Positions 7,346 to 11,616 of a stretch of DNA of 11,616 nt are shown piece after piece. Where the stretch lies: positions 184,395 through 196,010 of the forward strand of contig WELB01000132.1 of NCBI GenBank assembly GCA_009602725.1, in the 5' to 3' direction. Position numbers and translations under genes: made by a program. The notes below the pieces were generated by a model. The model made no database searches, was not told where the DNA came from, and saw only the letters and a list, made by a program, of their open reading frames with translations. Each line of letters starts with the position of its first letter. The first letter of the stretch is position 1. This DNA comes from Spirogloea muscicola. Lineage: Eukaryota > Streptophyta > Zygnematophyceae > Spirogloeales > Spirogloeaceae.

Positions 7346-7829
7346 AGTTCCTCCATTGCTGCTGGGCCACCACGCTCGCTTAGCACGAGACGTCCCAGTC
7401 ACCCGGACAGAGCCCTCTACCAGCCACTGAGCCCCCGCAGACCCGCTCTCTCCCTAGCACTACGTGCACTGCTCGCACTCGAGGAGCCGGACTTGCACGA
7501 CAACCGCTCCAACATGTCATCGGCCGCTCCGCTCCTCGCTCACCACGGCGAGCATTTTCGCGAAGACTAGCAGACAAGGGGACTCAACTGAGCTATGCCG
7601 CTTCCCCCGGCACTCCCCCTCCCATCCTTGTCCTCATGCACTTGTTAGAGCTCCCACCATTAGTGTTGGTTCCGCTTCTTCAATAGTCCAGCACACAGGC
7701 ACATGTACAATCCAAGCCCCCAGGCAACCAGCATGGAGTGATCCACATTGCGGCACTGGCCGTGTATCAGGACCGCTTGCAAAACGAATTTTGCATACTC
7801 CAGACGAGAAGGTGGGGTCCAAGCCTATA
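7345..7829. other. Region without a supported gene
   Basis: Lies between the right repeat block and the stop codon of the F-box/LRR gene. Part is likely that gene's 3' UTR and terminator. I see no clear polyadenylation signal (no TGTAA or AATAAA on the minus strand) and no recognisable protein on either strand. Confidence 0.4.
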
Positions 7830-7878
7830 TCACCAGGGGAAATCAGCTCCCTGGCTGTTTACTATGAGCTGGTGATAT
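7827..7878 (-). other. Inverted repeat around the F-box/LRR stop codon
   Basis: ATATCACCAG (7827-7836) and CTGGTGATAT (7869-7878) form a 10-base stem in the transcript. The 3' arm contains the TGA stop (7832-7830). An inner CAGCTC/GAGCTG pair could compete for part of the stem. Confidence 0.5.
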
Positions 7879-10800
7879 CTACGCCGCTGCCGATGTTCCA
7901 TTCTTGGACACAGAGACTGGTTGTCAACTTCCAACCTCTTCAATTGTGAACAGCCGTTCAGGATGACAGTCAAAGCTGTGGGAGTGATGCTTCGCATGCG
8001 ACTTAATGAGACGTACTCAAGCAGTTGGCACCCTTCTACAAGACCTGCGATACCTTTACTTGTCACACCAACAGTATGCAGGCTGATATTCACCAACTTT
8101 GGGCAGTGGCTCCCGAAGGCCATCACCGCACCATCACCTACCATCTGCAAACAACGCAAACATAGGGTTGCATTAACCTCAAAGTGTCGTATGGGAACCT
8201 ACAAAAGGCACCAGATCGTTGATAATGAAAGATCTAAGAGACATAGATGGTACATCACAACAATATCAAAAGTGGGCTTGAGAAAGGACGTGTTGATCTG
8301 CCAGCAGATATAAGAACAGCCAGTCTATCCAGAGTGCTTAGTGGAAGCCCACCGGACAATCTTTGAGAGATATATTTTCCAGCAGATGGCAACCTCCTGC
8401 CAGCAGCTCCAATCCCGTGGATGAAAGCCAAGGACAGCCTAACATATGCAAGCTTTTCAATTGTGGACAACCTTGTGCGATCGCAGCAAATGCTCTGTCT
8501 GCAGCACTGCCACCACACGAAATGCGGAGCTGGTAAGTGGGGCCTGCAAGAGGAACAACTGTATCCCCTGGCTTGCTCAAAGCCTTAACTTGCAAATGAA
8601 CTGAAGCATAATACCCTTCCAATTCATGGGGTTCAGATGGGAGGGTCAACCACAGCAATGTCAGGCAAACAATGTCAGGAAACAAAGCATTTCTGAGCAG
8701 TCTGGTCCACTACGCTATTGTGACCGCCTTGAAGGAAGGGGGAACCTGCAGTACTCAATCCTCAGCTCCTGCAATCGGTGTGAGAAGTGCCCGACAGAGA
8801 TCAATGAAGCAACTCCCAACTGCATTAACAAATATGTGTATTTACTGCATACATTGTGAGGCTTTTACAGATGTGCCTGTAAGACAGACAACCAGCTCTA
8901 CATATAGCACCATTGCACGTCTGAGATGCCTGGAGGTACGAGGAGCGAAGTCAAGGCCCTGGCAGTCAAGATCGTACCCTCTTACACATTGACAACTCGA
9001 GCCGCACCAATTGCCGGCATCCTTCAGCAATCTTTGCGACGTCATTGTCTGTCACGTTGTCCATGCATTTGAGCGAAAGTTCCTCAAGGGACCTGACATT
9101 GCCAGATAATACAGTGCTTGCTCACTCAACCTGCGACATACAATGACCACCCCACAGCAGCTCAGATTCTATGTGGTGCAACCTTGGGGCAGTGTCTGAC
9201 TATCACGACCTGCACGTCGAGCCAATGGCCTCAAACGCCTGTTTAGAAATTCGGATGTTGTATAGCTTCAGTTCCTCAAGGAATGGGCCGCTGATGTCAA
9301 CGCTCCAACTTTCCTTCTCATCAGCTCCAAAGTACCTGGAGTCAAAGGATGCAGGAGTTTTGGGCTTGACTCTAAGAACCAACTGCCAAATGTAGCAAGA
9401 AACCAAGCTTGGGTGGTGGAATGCAACAACCAGATACCACTTTACACAGGGCTGCGAGCCCCAAGTCTGGCTTACAAAGTCCATGCAAATGTAGCAACAT
9501 ATATTTGTTCTTCCCTTTGGGGTAGTAACAACTTGGGGGGAGGGAAACATCGTATTGCCAAGATCAACTTTGTCGTCTCTCCTGTTGGCTCAAAGAACTA
9601 CCGTGTGGCTGTTGATAAGGCATGGACCTTTCATTGGCCAGATAGTGGAGGTTGAGGTCCAAGTGCCGCAACTTCCTGCATATCCGAGTCAGTGCACGGG
9701 GAAAATCGCTGAATTTTGTACACCCCTTTATGCGTAACTCTTGTAGATGCACACAACCGCCTTCAAGAGCCACAAAAGTACTCATATCTGCAGCCCTGTG
9801 ACAAGTCTTTGATGAGTTTACAAATTGCTTGGCTACTGCTTCATGTGACCCTGTGACAAGTGTCTGATGTGTATGACCAGATTGCGACGTGTCCAAAGTC
9901 CATCACATACACGCCAGACATGATGCCAAGTATCAAAAGAAAGCAGCTGAATAAAAGGGAAAAGTCGGCAACCGGGAGAGGGGTGGAAGTGAAGCTTCAC
10001 CTATGACAAGTCCCGATATTTTGAGCTGCTTCAATTGGGTGCAATGACTGCCAATGGCAACCAGGGTAGCATTTGAAACACCCTCACACTTATCCAATAG
10101 CAATGTTGTCATACTCTGTGAGCAGCCCTTGACCAAGGAGACCAGGTCTGCATCCCCTACGGAGGTGCAGGAAGTCATTGAGAGCTCCCGCAGGCCTGTG
10201 CAGTGTATGCCCAGTTCGACCATGATGCCACTGGGGAAGTCCACACCCTGCCAGCAGATCGCTCAAGCTCCAACTTCAAGTGAGAAGCTCAAAACTAGCA
10301 GCGTAGCCAAGCTACAATCCATAGCCTGTCGAAAGCCTGCGAGGTGTTCTGATCAATGACCAACCTGCAGCGTAAGGCTCTCGAGTGAATGGCAGTTAGC
10401 AGCAAGGTGGACGAGGCCATGTCCCGCCACCATGTAGCCCCAGGAAAGGCTTAGGCTCTGCAGATTGGGGTACTGATTGGCCAATTCCACCAGGGCACTC
10501 TCTGTGACATGCACTGCAGAGACCGCGTAGACATCGTTGAGCTTGCGCTTCCTGTGCTGCCGCTTCCTTCGCTTGTACTGCTCGCTCTGGGCTCGGAGGA
10601 CCTTGCATAGTGAAAGGTGAGGGGCAGAAGGTCTTAGCCTGTCGCAGCGAGAACTAATCCGCTTTCACCAAGTGGGTTTCGTGAAGCGGCCAGCTCTGCA
10701 AGCTCGCGTTACCATGCTCGCAATCATGCAACCTGAGGCAGGCCGCGCGCAGAAGCAGAAGCAGAAGCTGTGGTGGGTGAGGAGCAACCTGCAGCGACCA

Positions 10801-11305
10801 CGCTCCCGGCTGCCTTGGCGTGGAGGCCTCCTGCACAGCTCCAGAGCGGCGAACACCATGAGCAGCACGTCGTGACCGAGAAGCCCAAGTCGAGCTCCGC
10901 TGGAAACCCATCAGCAATCTCGCACACGAAGTTGGTGGCGAGCCCGCGACTTGCTGGGTCCCCATCTGCAGAAGAAGCACGGCTTCTCTGCGACGACGGA
11001 AAGTGGCATTTGAGGGCCCTCGCCTGGCCGCGCAGCTCGATGGCGAAGCTGGTGACGGTGGGGAAGCGGGCGGCGGCGTTGGCTAGACGGGCATCGAAGT
11101 CGTCAGCGGGAAGCGGCGCCAGGCGCCGCCGCGAGTGGCGCTCGATGCGGTGCCACCGGCGGCAGACCAAGGCGGCGGCGCTGCGGCCGCCGGCGCCGGG
11201 GGCCAGCCGGGCGAGCACCTGGGCGAGGAGCTCGTCGGGGAGGGCGCCGTCCATAGCCGCCGCGGCGCCGGACTCGAGACGCGGGTTCGAGTGTGGCGGA
11301 GGCAT
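7830..11305 (-). CDS. F-box/LRR-repeat protein (plant FBL4-like), 9 exons
   Basis: Predicted substrate-recognition subunit of an SCF (SKP1-CUL1-F-box) ubiquitin ligase: the F-box binds SKP1 and the LRR arc binds the target. Exon model on the minus strand: 11305-10928 (donor unsure), 10601-10365, 10247-10001, 9787-9628, 9335-9210, 9092-8978, 8819-8746, 8575-8353 (acceptor unsure), 8144-7830. All joins keep frame with GT-AG introns and give about 624 residues; Arabidopsis FBL4 is near 610. Exon 1 carries the F-box (LPDELL..VLARL....LVCRRWHRIER). Exon 2 opens with a Lys/Arg-rich stretch (KRRKRQHRKRK) and then starts the LRRs, as in FBL4. Cys-containing LRRs follow to the end, with signatures such as AIGSHC, KIAEGC, AIAQGC and AFGSHC. 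The last exon ends in a basic tail and TGA. ATG 11305 is the first in-frame ATG; ATG 11254, just before the F-box, is an alternative. The family call is firm; FBL4 as closest relative is from memory. Confidence 0.88.
9788..10000 (-). other. Intron 3 of the F-box/LRR gene, with duplicated 3' region
   Basis: A 13-base sequence, CCCTGTGACAAGT on the plus strand, occurs at 9794-9806 and 9849-9861, with similarity extending about 10 more bases. The copy nearer the acceptor overlaps the 3' splice region. It looks like a small local duplication. Confidence 0.7.
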
Positions 11306-11469
11306 GGCCAGAGCAGCAACTTGCCACGGCGATGTCGTCAAAGGACGCACTCCGCCTGCCGGGGCACCGCCTCGCAGGCGGGCCTGCTGCCTGGACAGCC
11401 CTCCTGACCTTGTCCAATCCGGAGACTAGTTTCTGGGGATAGTTTCCCGTCAGCCAGTCTGTCTCGTCC

Positions 11470-11519
11470 TTTGTTCATTCTTTTCTGGGCTGGCTTTTTC
11501 CAGCCCCTATCCTCAATGG
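11470..11519 (-). repeat. Module A copy upstream of the F-box/LRR gene
   Basis: TTTGTTCATTCTTTTCTGGG followed by a CTGGCTTTTTCCAGCCCC stretch, the reverse complement of module A. A 21-base part is identical to 581-601. It lies about 165 bases upstream of the presumed start codon at 11305, so it may overlap the promoter. Nothing else is recognisable in 11306-11616. Confidence 0.8.
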
Positions 11520-11616
11520 GCGAGCCCTTCTCTCTGTCTGTCGGATGTGAGGCTCCTCACTCGTAACTACTGAGTGGTCCATCCCCCCCCGTTCTGCCAT
11601 AGCCTCTTCAGGCCCC

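Noticed and set aside
7464-7949. 161-residue plus-strand open frame
   Set aside because: Its 3' part is antisense to the last exon of the F-box/LRR gene and it shows no domain.
10770-11429. 219-residue plus-strand open frame
   Set aside because: It is the opposite strand of F-box exon 1; the minus strand has the recognisable F-box.

Overview
This looks like nuclear DNA of a green-lineage eukaryote (Viridiplantae: an alga or early land plant; I cannot place it more finely). The reasons are short spliceosomal GT-AG introns (about 85-330 bases), an F-box/leucine-rich-repeat gene whose layout follows the plant FBL4 type, and a second protein ending in an EAR-like LxLxL motif. There is no operon structure, no ribosome binding sites, and no CRISPR, phage or bacterial signal.

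Layout. Positions 1-2480 are a mosaic of short, diverged, partly tandem repeat modules with no believable gene. It includes a foldback inverted repeat with ~200-base arms (310-882) and two monomers with a 312-base period (from 1129). I name the modules A to F; A, the commonest, is about 85 bases. Positions 2480-3835 are mostly non-coding, with only weak hints of exons. Positions 3836-5033 hold a two-exon minus-strand gene for an uncharacterised, probably nuclear protein of about 370 residues. Positions 5034-5780 are GC-rich flank with a G-box palindrome, a C12 run and an undetermined base. Positions 5784-7345 are a second repeat block. Module A copies there are on the plus strand before a perfect 15-base-stem palindrome at 6359-6392 and mainly on the minus strand after it. 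Positions 7830-11305 hold a minus-strand gene that I reconstruct as nine exons encoding about 624 residues, an F-box/LRR protein. Its upstream flank carries another module A copy at 11470-11519.

The F-box/LRR protein should be the substrate-recognition subunit of an SCF ubiquitin ligase. The other gene may be a transcriptional regulator or corepressor partner (basic nuclear-localisation-like patch, C-terminal EAR-like motif). Nothing shows that the two genes work together. I found no convincing novel multi-gene system. The least explained feature is the modular repeat family, its orientation switches and its possible RNA polymerase III B-box-like core.
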